DNA of 64,000 nucleotides from Antilocapra americana (Eukaryota; Chordata; Mammalia; Artiodactyla; Antilocapridae), in assembly GCA_007570785.1 (NCBI GenBank), contig ML664199.1, positions 24,844,400 to 24,908,399 of the forward strand, in the 5' to 3' direction. Position 1 is the first letter of the stretch. Every line of letters starts with the position of its first letter. The notes beneath the pieces are model-generated. The model ran no database searches. It worked only from the letters and a program-made list of their open reading frames with translations, and was not told where the DNA came from. Positions 37,401 to 49,330 of the stretch are shown in pieces. A program made the translations under genes and the position numbers.

Positions 37401-37599
37401 CCAGCTGCCTTTCTGTGTTTAACCCCTTCTCAAGAGTAATTGTCTATGGTTTCATACATTTTTCTGCAACGTCAATGTTGAAGACTATACAACACTCCTC
37501 TTGATTCACCGAATGAATAGATTGGCATGAATCTGACTATCGGTAGTATTGAAGTTATTTCCTCTTTCGTTTACTAATATAAGCCATTGTTATGTAATT

Positions 37600-37768
37600 G
37601 CTTTATAAAATATTTATTTATTTGTTTGGTTGCACCAAGTCTTAGTTGCAGCATGAGGGATCTTTAGTTGTGGCATATAGAATCTTAGTTCCCTCACCAG
37701 GAATTGAACCCAAGTGCCCAGCACTAGAAACATGGAGTCTTAGTGACTGGACCACCAGGGAAGCCCCT
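37600..37768 (-). mobile_element. CHR-2-type SINE, antisense
   Basis: 'tggttgcaccaagtcttagt', 'tagttccctcaccaggaatt' and 'ggaccaccagggaagcccc'. Confidence 0.88.
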
Positions 37769-37824
37769 TAATCTGCACTATTTTTAAATAAGCATTCAAA
37801 TATGTGAATACTTGCCTCATTTTC

Positions 37825-37965
37825 TTTCTTTTTTTTTATTGTAACAAATTCAAGAAAAACTTTTTTCTTTACAATATTATATTGGTTTTGCCATACATTG
37901 ACATGAATCTGCCATGGGTATACATGTGTTCCCCTTCCAGAACCCCCCTCCCACCTCCCTCCTGA
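37825..37965 (-). mobile_element. L1 3' end fragment, antisense
   Basis: T-run, 'attggttttgccatacattg', 'ctgccatgggtatacatgtg' and 'cctcccacctccctcctg'. Confidence 0.85.
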
Positions 37966-39255
37966 TTCCTGCTTCTTTAGAGCAAACTTCTAGAGCTGGC
38001 GTTGCCAAATCTAACACATGGTGCTTCTCTTTCGGGCTCAGGTGGGCATAGAGCCTGGTGCTCTAGAATGTCTCCAGGTGGTGGCCACATGATGCAGTAC
38101 AAATGTCCTCTTTCCTCTTTTTGAGACATAGTTTTTTCAAAAAAAAAAATAATTCAAACACTTGGTGAATTTGTTTGGCTAAAATTCTAAATGAAAGTAC
38201 AGGAAACCTAAAACAGCTTTAAGTGTTATTAGCAGAGGCTACATAAACAGAGGCTTCACAGGGATTTTGAGTAAAAGGATTATCAAAGTGGGGAACAACT
38301 ACAGGAAATTCTAGAATAGAGACAATCTGTAAGGGAGAAGGAACAGTGAAAGAAAAGAATAATGTGAGGTAGGTGTGAAAATCACTAAAAACAACCTCCT
38401 TTTGCTGTGGAATTGAGACCAACCAAGCTCTAAGTCAGACAGTGGCTTCCCTTCCGGAGAGGATATTTTAATTTTTTATTTATTTTTATAAGACAGTTGC
38501 TATCCTATAGAGAAAGAATCTTTTTCCTGTGGACAAATCTTGTACCGTATATATGCATGATCACCAAATATGTAAACATACTGGAGAAAAGAATCATGTT
38601 CAAGGCTTCTGAAGAAACTGAACATTTCAAATTTCTAAAGATATTCAAGAGTCTGCCTATATTTTTTTTCTATTTTATACAATTATATTGATTTCCTAAG
38701 ATTAATAGTCTGCTTAAATGCTTCCACTCTTCCAGCATTGAAATATAATTTGCAGAGGCAAGACAGTGAACAGTCATTGAACAATATATGTTCTGTATGC
38801 TCTCCATGCTGCACTGTAGCCTTTGGGGAAAAACAAAGAAATAGAACATATGATTTCTGCAGTCAGAGTTCATAGAATGTGAAAAAGTTAAATAACAATG
38901 CAAGAGCTATAATGAATGAAAATATGATTAAATGCCAACAAGATAATATTGGCTATAGATAATAAATTTGGCAAAGTTAAAAGAGAGCAGTGTTTGCTCC
39001 AGGCTAGAACAGTTATGAGTAGAATTTACATAAACAGGGAAGAGAATTCAAGTCTTGGGAAAAGCATGGTTAGAAATGGAGTGAGGTAAGTACAGGGGGA
39101 GGTGAAGCACAGCTGAGCTGACCATCCCATCTGGAGGAAGAAACATAAAACAAGTTAGATGAACACTTGTGGGGATGAACCTAGGAGTGTAAATTGGTTA
39201 AATTCAAATGGAATTAATTAGCTTAATTCACTTCTCTTACTGAAATACTCATATG
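37966..39255. other. Unique AT-rich sequence
   Basis: No gene or repeat recognised. Confidence 0.4.
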
Positions 39256-39632
39256 AGAGCTGAAGAATTGATGCTTTCGAATTATGGTACTGGAGAAGAC
39301 TCTTGAGAGTCCCTTGCAGTGCAAGGAGATCAAATCAATCAATCCGCAAGGAATATTCACTAGAAGGAGTGATGCTGAGGCTGAAGCTCCAATACTTTGG
39401 CCACCTGATGTGGAAGAGCTGATTCATTGGAAAAGACCCTGATGCTGGGAAAGATTGAGGGCTTGAGGAGAAGGGGGCAACATTGACTGGCATGGCATCA
39501 TTGGATGGCATCATTGACTCAATGGATGTGAATTTGAGTAAACTCTGGGAGATAGTGAAGGAAAGGGAAACCTGGTATGCTGTAGTCCAGGGGGTTGCAA
39601 AGAGTCAGACACAGCTTAGCGATTGAACAAAA
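39256..39632 (+). mobile_element. BovB 3' end, sense, truncated
   Basis: From 'agctgaagaattgatgcttt' to 'cttagcgattgaacaaaaac', covering the last ~380 bp of BovB. It contains a small local duplication of 'ggcatcattg' at about 39492-39522. Confidence 0.9.
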
Positions 39633-39737
39633 ACCGTAAAAGTTAAAAGTGATAACCACTTTGTTGAAAGAAATCCAAAAAAGCACCAAAAATAATTGTT
39701 TACTGTAACTATAGTAGTCATTCAACCATGGAGATTT

Positions 39738-39885
39738 TATTTTATATTTCTAACTTTTTATTTTTCACTGGGGTATAGCCAAGTAACAATGTTGTGATAG
39801 TTTCAGGTGAACAGTGAGGGGACTCAGCCATACATATACATGTATCCATTCTCCCCTAAACTCCCCTCCCATCCAGGCTGCATGG
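39738..39885 (-). mobile_element. L1 3' end fragment, antisense
   Basis: 'cactggggtatagccaagta', 'tttcaggtgaacagtgagg' and 'cccctcccatccaggctgc'. Confidence 0.85.
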
Positions 39886-40736
39886 TGGCAGTTTTAAAGA
39901 GCACAGTTATTGACTCGGTTTTCTGCTTTTTTGCCTTGTCTCAACAAGCTTTAAATATTAAGTGAGAAATGGAAATGGGTCTTCCTAACCAAATGTTTGA
40001 AGAAAAAACTCATATATTGCACTTGTTTCTTAAATCATTTATCATTCCCAAGAAACCACCACCCAAGGGCAGCCTCTTCTTTTATCCCAAATCCTGTGTC
40101 CTGGAGGTCACCTGCTTTCAGTGTAAGGTCCTTTCTCCATCCTTTTGTCCTCCCAAGCTCTCCATCTATACAGAGCTTCTTTGGACAACTCTTGGGGAAG
40201 CTGGAGGGATTTGAGTCTTAGAGACATGCTGTTGGCTGTCACCAGGAAGGTAAAAATGATATCTCACTTTTTAAATCAGGACTCAAACATTGAAAAGGTA
40301 AATGTGGACTGACACCCATCAAGGGACCAGAAAATAACTCCATGAAAAAGGAAACTAAAACCAAGGATAGTGTTCCTCGTCAGCAGCATCACCCTGTGTT
40401 GGGCCCCCTGGGCCCCTCTGGACTCCTGTCACATGACTTTCTCATCATCTTAGTATCTGCGCTCCTCACACTGGCCACTGTGGTCCCCCAAATCTCTCAT
40501 GGACAGGCAGTTCACAGTGTTGTGGGAGATGATGTGAACTGAGGGCCAGTGAGTCCTTTGTACAATGTCCCCCAGAAGACTGGGGATAGCAGCTGAGTTA
40601 GAAATAGGTTTCAGCTCTTGATTAGCAGCTGAAAGTTACAGCCAGGAAGCATTTCTGTGCTTGGGTCTGATGAGAGGGAGACTAATGTGTTTGTCTTTAT
40701 CTCTTGCTCTGGCTGCAAAGCTATCAAGTTGATATC
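39886..40736. other. Unique sequence
   Basis: No repeat or gene recognised. Short frames at 39969-40221 have no family pattern. Confidence 0.4.
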
Positions 40737-40744
40737 CTTTCCCT

Positions 40745-40965
40745 ATTGTGTGTGTGTGTGTGTTTGTGTGGCCGCTAAGTGTGCCTGACTCTTTGTAACC
40801 TCATGGACTGTAGCCCACAGGTTCCTCTATCCGTGGAATTCTCCAGGCAAGAATATTAGAGTGGGTTGCCATTCCCTTCTCTAGGGGATCTTCCTGACCC
40901 AGTGATCAAACCCATATCTCCTGCCCTGCAGGTGGACTCTTTACCACTGAGCCACCAGGGAAGCC
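40745..40965 (-). mobile_element. Bov-tA SINE, antisense, (TG)n tail
   Basis: Begins with (TG)n at 40747-40769, the reversed tail, then antisense Bov-tA. TSD ctttccctRtt begins at 40737 and 40966. Confidence 0.92.
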
Positions 40966-41037
40966 CTTTCCCTGTTTATAAGTTTCTCTTAATATTTCAC
41001 AATCCGCGATTACCAAAGGCATTTAGGTACTGTATTT

Positions 41038-41442
41038 CTAAGTATCTTGTATGACGTTGGCTGTGTCTTCAAAGCACTGCACGGGACAATTCTTGTCTTT
41101 TTTACAAAGAGTAACTTTGGACCTTGGTTCAGCCAGTTGGCTTGGCCTTGCTTTGCGCTGGATGCTGTCGTGAGGGGGAGACACCCTAGGGTTTGCTTCT
41201 GGATCCAGCTGCTCCTGCTGCTGTTCCTGCACCAGCCTGGCCCCTGGGGTTCCAGCTGCTACTGCTGCATCTGCTGTCAAACTGCTCTGCAGATAATGAC
41301 TCTGATCATCTGGCAAACAGGCTTCTGTCTGCCTTTGAGACATTCTGCTTCTAGCTCCAAGTGGCAACTTCTGGAAAACCAAGAAAGGCTCAACCATTTG
41401 TGGCCATGGGGTTTGCTGCTGATAGCCATTAACTGATGACAA
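41038..41442. other. Antiparallel open frames, unrecognised
   Basis: Both strands are open for about 130 codons over the same interval (plus 41047-41436, minus 41038-41442). The minus-strand product is Q/A/E-rich with a basic C-terminal third (KVTLCKKDKN). The + strand has CTG-type repeats (41205-41280). I recognise no family and see no promoter, splice or poly(A) evidence. It could be a decayed exon or retrocopy, or a chance effect of CTG-rich composition. Confidence 0.25.
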
Positions 41443-41865
41443 GGCAAGAATTCAGTGTCTGTATCTCTCTTTCTGTTTTGCAGGGCTCAGCGGGCTCACA
41501 GTCATATGCTCACATGAACATGTTTCAAAAGCAGCTATGTGGAAACCTGATTTACTCCGGAGTAGAAACTTCACTCTCAGCAAAATGGGCTTTCATCCTT
41601 CGATAAAATTGCTATAATATTTTTCCAAAGATACAATGAAATTGTTCCCAGTTTTGGAAGCGAGGCCAGGAGAACTATGTGATGCAGGGCCCTTTTTACG
41701 CTCCTAATCCATGTTACGACAGAGTCAATCCTTCGTTGTAGTTTGAGCTCATTGATACATTTGTGAGAAAAAAAAAGGTTTACAGAAAAAAAACGTGCTT
41801 ATGCACATGAATTGGGTTGGAATTGAGCCATAATTCAGTAATAACAAAACAACAAATATTTCCTG

Positions 41866-41952
41866 GGCATTGGGTAGTGATGGACAAGGAAACCTGGTGT
41901 GCAGCAGTTCATGGGGTTACAGAGTCAGACATGACTTAGTGACTGAACAACA
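41866..41952 (+). mobile_element. BovB/Bov-A terminal fragment, sense
   Basis: 'gatggacaaggaaacctggt', 'agttcatggggttacagagt' and 'acttagtgactgaacaac'. Confidence 0.8.
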
Positions 41953-43858
41953 AGAAGTCTGTGAATGGATCTTCTCTCTTGAAGACCTAACTTGTCTTGA
42001 CCTTGACCGGCTCTCTCTCCTGCAGCTTTCCTATAGGTGCATCTTAGCTTTTCTTTGATATTCTTAAGCTGCAACTTCAGTTTTCTTTTCTTCCAGTCTA
42101 GGTGGCATCCTGGGATGGTGACTGCTGTAATTAACTCTCACTAACAATTTCAATCCCCATATTTTTTTTTCAAAGCTCTCCTTTTTCAAGCTCCTGCTAA
42201 AGTGAGTTAGTTGCAGATCCCAGGGGCAGCCCAGCTCTCAATTCCCGATAAGAACAGAAATAGCAGATTTCCTCTGAGTCCATTGCAAAGGTACACACTT
42301 CTTGGCTTAGATTTCCAATTTCACACATTTCCTATGTTCCCATGGATTCAGCTCTGAAGACTATCTTTCAACCTTGTCTCCTAGTCAATCATCCAGACTT
42401 ATCTACAAAGGCTGAAGAAGACAGAAAAGAATAAACCAACATTTTAAATAAAAACTTAATACCAATAAAAAATGCAGGGTTAACTTTCAAAAATATTTTC
42501 TATTTGTCCTAAAGAAGGTATCCATAAATCCTAAATCAAAGAAGGGTGGCTGTAAGGCTCTATCCTACTGGTAACTGAAGTATAAAAATAATCAAATTCT
42601 TTTAGAGTTGATGTCTGACTCCAAAGATAACAGTTAGCCATTCTTTGTTCCCCCTGATAATAGACTAAATAGTCATATTTTAAGATACAGCATAAAAACT
42701 TTTCAGCTTTTGACATGAACACTTTCAGACACTGGAGTATTATGAAATCTCCTACATACTTGAAAGTTCTGAGTTACTTAGAGGAGATTTAAGTGTAATT
42801 TTATCCAGACATAGATGGTTCTCTGCTCAAATTTCCATTTAATACCTGCTAACTGATTTGCAGACATTGGATTCCATTTGCTTGACTACTAGATTTTGCA
42901 CTGTGGGGGTTTTAGGAATGGATTTTTTAATTGCTTGATATAGTTCAATATTTTATTCCCATTTACACAGGTCACCTCTCCAGAGGTCATTTTTCCCTCC
43001 ATGCTGAAGGTTAATCTGACTTTATGAAAATTGATCTTTCACTTTTCAGGGGCTCTGAGCTGGACCAGAGATATAAACTGCAGAGAAATCTGAGCAAGAA
43101 ACATACTAGCAAAAACTGGGGTGTCTCTGATGGAAGAACAGATGCTATGTTGTTTCCTTTCAGTTCTGTTGTTTCTAATATGTGTAATTGTTTGTGGACT
43201 GGTGGGTCTGTGGCAGTTTAGAAATGGATAGACATCTACTAATAGAAGTAAGGCTCAATAAATGGTTCTTGTTTATTTTTGGTCTCTTCAGAAGAGATTC
43301 TTATTTCATCACTATCATCTTGGTCCATATTGTCAAAATTCTCAGGTTGGAAATTATTATTAACTTATTCATTCTAATCAGTACTTTGCAAGCTTTGGTG
43401 CTCTGCGTTTTACTTGAAAAATGTTTCCTCTGTTAATTTGAGAGTGCTATAAACATTAAATGCATTTATAGGATTGCCTTCATCTTTTCTCTTATTTTCT
43501 CTCTTTTTCTTATTAAACTTTCCTTTAAGTTCCTTCCAGCCCTTTAAATCCTCAGCATTATTTCTCAAAGAAGTATTTTTCTAACACTTTTAGTGCAGAA
43601 TTCCTGTTTTTAAAGTTCGTATCTGAATTCCTCTGATCTCAGATTTTGCCACCCTTAATATGAGTGCTCCTTAATTTTCTTGGTGGGAGGACTAAATAGC
43701 AATTTTCTAAACTTTCCTCTGCTTCTTAGATCAAATCTATTTCAGGAAATTCCTTACTATGAGTTTTCATAGCATCCTCGTCCTTTGAATCATGTTTCCT
43801 CACATGTTTCCTTTTTTCTTCCTATTTACTTTCCCTTATTATGGTGATATATGAGTGT
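41953..43858. other. Unique AT-rich stretch of 1.9 kb
   Basis: No recognised repeat or gene. 43440-43860 is T-rich. Confidence 0.4.
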
Positions 43859-44075
43859 CTGCGGGCTTCCTAAGTGATCCTAGTGGTAAAGAACCCACCA
43901 GGAGACATAAGAGATGCAGGTTCAATCCCTGTGTCGAGAAGATCCCCTGGAGGAGGGCATGAAACCCATTCCAGTATTCTTGCCTTGAGAATCCCCATGG
44001 ACAGAGGAGCCAGGCGGGCTACGGCCCCTAGGATAACAGAGAGTCAGACACGACTGAGCGACTTTGCACATACGT
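43859..44075 (+). mobile_element. Bov-tA SINE, sense, with TSD
   Basis: Sense Bov-tA. Imperfect flanking repeat atatgagtgt (43849-43858) and acatgaatgt (44076-44085). Confidence 0.9.
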
Positions 44076-44085
44076 ACATGAATGT

Positions 44086-44529
44086 ATTGTTTTATCATCA
44101 CAGGAGAGCTAAGAATGTGTCAGAGATTGGTTGATTGATCCCTATAGATCCAAATGAAGTGTAGAAGGCCCTGGTCCCTTTCCTTTCCCAAGTGACTGAG
44201 ACAGAAGGGAAGCACCCTGGCAAGACACTTGTCCTCTTCTGAACCCCGTTGTATGGTCTATTGCCATCTCTACTTCCTCCCTCAGTCCCTTTCATAGGAG
44301 GAAGACTCATGAAGAGTAAAGAATCACATTAATAGTCACGGAAGCCTCTGTCACAATTAGACACCTTTAGGTGCTTCTGGAAAAGCCCTTTGAAGCTTCC
44401 ATGCACCAGGCTGCCTCTATCACTCCTCTTATGGGTTACGCTGTGTCTCTCTAGGATACATACTGAAGACAGCAGCTCCAAAGCCTGGAAGTGGATCCTG
44501 GTCAATGTAACCAAGTCAGGATAGGAACT
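44086..44529. other. Unique sequence
   Basis: Nothing recognised. Confidence 0.4.
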
Positions 44530-44830
44530 CACTGAGTTAGGGTGGTCCTAATCCAACAACTAGTGTCCTTCTAAGGAGAGGATCTTTCAGACACAGGGAC
44601 ACAGGAAGAAGGCCATGTAAAGATGGAGGCAGAGGGAGGGATGGAGGCGTTTACAAGCCAAGGGATGCACAGAATTTTCAGGAGTCTCCAGACACCTAAA
44701 GAAGCCAGGAAGGAGTCTTCCCCAGAGCCTTTAGTGGAAGCTTGACTCACCAATCCCTTGATGTTGGACCTCTGGCCCCGGAAACCATGAGAGAATAAAT
44801 TTCCTTTATTTTAAGCTATTCAGTATATTC
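44530..44830. repeat. Ancient mammalian dispersed repeat
   Basis: 'gggtggtcctaatccaacaa', 'gaaggccatgtaaagatgga', 'cttgatgttggacctctggc' and 'catgagagaataaatttcc'. This widespread placental repeat appears to be the same family as 16868-17460, in reverse orientation. Family name withheld. Confidence 0.55.
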
Positions 44831-45102
44831 TTATTCTCTTGGACCACTTCCCATGTAAAGTCAGTTATGAGTAGTCTTGTTCAAAGCTTCACACAGCAGG
44901 GGACGAGCTGGTCAAAACCACATGAGATGCTCAACAGCAGGTGCACCTGTCATGTTAGAGCATTCAGATGCAGCCACAGCCCAAGCCAGCAGCTTGACCA
45001 CAGGCTCACGAGAAAACACTGAACTGGAGGCAACCAGCTAAGGCACACCTGCATACTGACCCATAGAAACTATGGGATAATAACTCCTGTTTAAAATCAC
45101 TG

Positions 45103-45305
45103 TGGTGATTTAGTTGTTGTATCTGACTCTTTTAACCCCCCAGACGTTAGCACATTAGGCCCCTCTGTCCCTGGAATTCTCCAGACAAGACTATTGAGTT
45201 TGGGTTGCCATTTCCTTCTCCAGGCAATCTTCCTGACCCACAGATCAAACCTGGGTCTCTTGCATTGTATGCAGATTCTTTACTGACTGAGCCCCCAGGG
45301 AAGCC
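45103..45305 (-). mobile_element. Bov-tA SINE, antisense, diverged
   Basis: 'gtatctgactcttttaaccc' to 'tgagcccccagggaagcc'. More diverged than most copies here. Confidence 0.87.
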
Positions 45306-45496
45306 ATAAAGCCATGATTGTGGGTTAATTTGTCATGTGCTATACACAATTGATACATGCAGGTACATCACTCACCTGCCTGTCCCATCTGTCTATTTCT
45401 AGGACAGATCTGGAATATAAGCAGCCAGCACATGAGTCTTTCATTCATTCAGGCATTCGTCTATCCACTTACCTGACTTTTTCCTATACCTACAGG

Positions 45497-45692
45497 GCTT
45501 CCTGGGTAGCACTAGTGGTAAAGGACCTGCCTGCCAATGCAGGAGACATAGAGATGCAGATTTGATCCTCCCTGGGTTGGGAAGATCCACTGAAGGAGGA
45601 AATGGCAACCCACTCCATAGACAGAAGAAACTGGTGGGCTATAGTGGGGTTGCAAAGTGTTGGACATGACTAAAGTGACTTAGCACACACAG
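45497..45692 (+). mobile_element. Bov-tA SINE, sense, internally deleted
   Basis: tRNA-like head present ('gggcttcctgggtagcacta'). The usual 'agtattcttgcctggagaat' segment is missing between 'cccactccatag' and 'acagaagaaactgg'. Confidence 0.88.
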
Positions 45693-45829
45693 AAAAAAAG
45701 TCTCAATTGTTTTGATGCTTAGAGTCAAATTCTTCCACGTTTATAAAACTCAGCAGACACTCTGCTGGGGAGAAAGGATGGACAAATAAAGAAAAGAAGG
45801 AACAGAACATACTAAGTGATACAGACTGT

Positions 45830-46010
45830 GCTAAGTACTGCTTTAGGCATTTTCATATATATATTACTCCAGTAACACTACTCTGAGATTTATAAGAAAT
45901 TGTGATTTCTTCTTTATATGTGAAAAATCTGGGGTTCCTAAGGTTGTGGTTGCTTGTACAAGTTTCCATACCTGATAAATGATGGTCCTACTAGCCAAGT
46001 CACATCTGTT
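45830..46010 (-). repeat. MIR SINE relic, antisense
   Basis: 'ctgtgctaagtactgcttta', 'ggcattttcatatatatatt' and 'gttgcttgtacaag' follow reversed MIR order. Confidence 0.5.
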
Positions 46011-46745
46011 TTATTTATTTCTCTATCACTCATATGCAGAAGTGCTACTAAATTAAAATCCTACATTGTGGTCAATAGTGTGACTACTAACTGGAAGTTT
46101 TTGAGCATGTGCTATATAACAGACATGGAATTAGAAATTGCACACATGGTATTTCATTGCTAGATTATTTAGGGGGAAAAAAAAACCCATGGCATGGTCA
46201 GGGGAGGTCACAGAGTGTATAGAGATGATTCTAGCAAAAAATAGCATGCCAAGTTGGCAAATGTTTCAGAAAGGACAACAGAATCAAATCCCATTCACTG
46301 TGTATAATATAAATGTGCTATAAAGTTAGCTATTCATTGAATTAGAATAACCTGCAGAATGACCTACATTACAGGGCACTAGTGGGATCAAGAGGAATTT
46401 ATTAAGCAAAACCAAATGGTGCAGCAATTATTATCTTAAATAATTTAAAAAAAAACTTTTTCTGAGATGGCAGAGAGAAAGCCAGCTTGATGACAATTAT
46501 ATATATATTTTCCCAGATTTTACGTCCATTAAAATGAGTTTCCACAGTGCCCATGTGACTATGTGCATGATTTTGATGGCTTTCCCATAATTTCTGGATT
46601 TTCTGCAATAAGCTATTGCATTTATCGTTGTAGACACAGGACTTAACAGACCATTAAAATGGGATACTGCGCTTCTGTATTTTTATTTGATTTCACATTC
46701 TAGTGAAATGTGCCTACACAAGGTGAATGGCATGGCAGATCATTC
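46011..46745. other. Unique AT-rich sequence
   Basis: Nothing recognised. Confidence 0.4.
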
Positions 46746-47429
46746 TGTTGCCAAAAGTGGAGTCTAGCTGCTCATTGTTCAAAAACCAATAAAGAGATCA
46801 GGTTGGTGTAAAGGAAAGTTGCTTTATTTCGGATGCCGGCAACTGGCTGTCAGGGGGAGGGCAAACATCTGTCCAAAGGTTGACTTCTCCCGACTGACAA
46901 TCGGGGCCAAGAGCTTTTATAGACAAAGGGACCAGAAGGAGGGGGCTCCATGCAGAAACAGCACAGTCAGTTCTGACAGTCATCTTGAAATTTTGATCAT
47001 CGGTGTTCTGACTACCATCATCTGAATTGTTTTAAGAAGAGTTAATCATCAGTTCCAAGGTCAGTTTTTTTCCCCAATTCCTTGAGGGTAATGCTCTGAG
47101 CTGTGGCAGCCTATCTTCTATTTACACGCTGATCATCAAGTAGTTAACTTCCCCACCTGGTGGAGGTTTCAGTATCTACAAGACAGCTCTCAGGACGTGA
47201 CTCAGAATATTATCTGTAGCTCTTGAATAGGCGCTAAAGGTCCTTAACTTTTCTTACTGACAAAACTATCATTGTTTTGTCCTGTTTGACTGATTTTCTC
47301 TGCTGCTGAATTTTCTCACTTTTCTGATTAAACTTATTCTTTGGCTAAAGTTTTTCCACGAACAAAAGGCAAGTGGAGGACATGGTCGGGGGTGGGGGGG
47401 GGGATAATATAGGGTCCTGCTCTGTTTCA
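46746..47429 (-). mobile_element. Solo LTR-like element, antisense
   Basis: On the minus strand the order is that of a retroviral LTR: candidate start TGAAACAG at 47429, a C-run near 47391-47403, a TATA box (TATAAAAG, 46914-46921), about 90 bp further a poly(A) signal AATAAA (46823-46828), then a U5-like end finishing GGCAACA at 46746. No gag, pol or env sequence and no primer-binding site follow, so it reads as a solo LTR of an endogenous retrovirus. The family is not named and no clear TSD is seen; ends are uncertain by tens of bases. Confidence 0.6.
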
Positions 47430-47439
47430 GCTCTGATCT

Positions 47440-47650
47440 TGTTGTGTTGTTCAGTCACTCAGTTGTGTCTCTTTGCAACCCCAAGGACATATAGCCCACC
47501 AGGCTCCTCTCTCCGTGGGATTCTCCAGGCAAGAATACTGGAGTGATTTGCCATTCCCTTCTGCAGGGGATCTTCCTGACCCAGGAACTGAACCTATGTC
47601 TCCTGCCCGGCAGACAGATTCTTTACCATCTGAGCCACCAGGGAAGCTCC
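47440..47650 (-). mobile_element. Bov-tA SINE, antisense, next to the LTR
   Basis: Antisense Bov-tA. Imperfect TSD cagcYctgRtct, 47428-47439 and 47651-47662. Confidence 0.92.
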
Positions 47651-47754
47651 CAGCCCTGGTCTGATCCCTTTCAAATACTGTGAAGCTTGGTTGCAATTTC
47701 TTTTGCACCTTTTAATTCCTATGAGACTCTGAGCCCCTCAGACCAACTGGCTTC

Positions 47755-47925
47755 AGTTGCTGGCTCTGTGGCCTCAGTCAGGTGCTTAATCTGATCACAC
47801 TTCAGCGTCTTCACCTCTAAGACGAGTGTCATCCAAATTCCAGCTCAGTGAGGCTGCCATGGAGAGCGAATGGATGAATGTGGGAGCACAGCAAATGTGA
47901 GCAGCTTTTGTTTGTATTATCTGCC
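47755..47925 (+). repeat. MIR SINE relic
   Basis: 'ctggctctgtggcctcagtc', 'cttcagcgtcttcacctcta' and 'gagcacagcaaatgtgagc' follow MIR order with decay. Confidence 0.5.
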
Positions 47926-48354
47926 CCTTGCTCTAAAATCACTCAACTTGGTCTCTCTTTCTTGTAATCAAAGGTATCCTGACTAGTTCCCCAGCAGAGA
48001 CTGCCCACCCTGTAGTCATCATGGATGCATACAATTCAACGTCATGAATCAGAGCCTACACTCACTGTGTTAGTGTCTAGTTATTTTTTATTTCTATGCT
48101 GAGAGTAGCAAAGGGTGGTATATACATATGTACCTGTTAATGTGTGCCTCCTGTGAGTTTATTTCAGGCAAAGCTCCACTGGGACCTCAGGAGCTAGAGG
48201 TCACAGGAAGGCATGTGGATGGATTCTTGAGTGATGGGAGAGGCTTTGGAGACTGGATACAAAAGGCTTCATGATTCTGCACTGCTCAATCAGACATCAA
48301 TATCTAATGCTTATATAACTACTTTCTTAAAAAATCTTTGCTTCTTCTCCTAGG
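47926..48354. other. Unique sequence
   Basis: Nothing recognised. Confidence 0.4.
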
Positions 48355-48363
48355 ACATCACTT

Positions 48364-48573
48364 GGCAGTGGTTTAGTTGCTAAGTCATGTCTGACTTGTG
48401 ACCACATGGATTGTAGCCCACCAGGCTTCTCTGTCCATGGGATTCTCCAGGCAAGAATACTGGAATTGTTTACCATTTCCTTCTCCAGGGGATCTTCCTG
48501 ACTCAGGGATCAAACCCGCCTCTCCTGCATTAGCAGGCAGGTTCTTTACCACTGAGCCACCTGGAAAGCCTGT
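48364..48573 (-). mobile_element. Bov-tA SINE, antisense, with TSD
   Basis: Antisense Bov-tA. TSD acatcactt, 48355-48363 and 48574-48582, exact. Confidence 0.93.
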
Positions 48574-48582
48574 ACATCACTT

Positions 48583-49118
48583 AGACAACAGGATTTCAGC
48601 CATATCCTGGCTTCAAAAAAGAAAGAAAAGCCAAGTGTGTGATGTGTCCCTCAGTACCTATCAGGAGAGTAAAGAGGTACATTTCTTTAAGAATTCTTCT
48701 AAACGTCTGGCAAAACAAGTAGGATTTTATGAGTCTTTGTAAGTCTCATCTACGGGTGAAGATGTCCTTCTGCACACCCAGGGCCCCAGCTGGCGTACAC
48801 ACATGTGAGACACTCACCAAGGCGCCCTGCACGTAGGAGGCTAGGTGACCACCTGTGCTCAGTGGAAAGAAAGAGAAAAATATCTTTTGAGATCTGAGGC
48901 TTTGTCAGATAGCTGGTAAGCTATTTCATCTGGCCAATGTGTGGGCCATTGACTAAGAATAAGATGCTCTCTGTCCCCCACAGCAGTCTGCCTGCTTCTC
49001 AATTTGGACTGTGGACATGCCTACAGGACTGGGTATCTTCTAGTCTCTGAAAAATAGACTTGCCAAACCTTTTTAAAACTCAAGTTTGGTTTTTTGTAGC
49101 GATTAAGCTTTTGGGGGG
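48583..49118. other. Unique sequence
   Basis: Nothing recognised. Confidence 0.4.
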
Positions 49119-49330
49119 CTTTCCTGGTGGTTCAGAATTAAGGAATCCTCCTGCAAATGCAGGAAACCCAGGAGACATGGGTTTGATCCCTGGATTGGGA
49201 AGATCCCCTAAAGAAGGAAATAGCAACCCACTCTAGTAGTCTTGCCTGGAGAATCCTATGGACAGAGGAGCCTGGTGGGCTGCTGTCCATGAGTCACAAA
49301 GAGTCAGACAGCACTTAACAACTGAACAAT
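49119..49330 (+). mobile_element. Bov-tA SINE, sense
   Basis: 'gggctttcctggtggttcag' to 'cacttaacaactgaacaatg'. TSD unclear. Confidence 0.9.

Noticed and set aside
46746..47429. Complete endogenous provirus
   Set aside because: No internal retroviral genes or second LTR are visible on either side; only one LTR-like unit is present.
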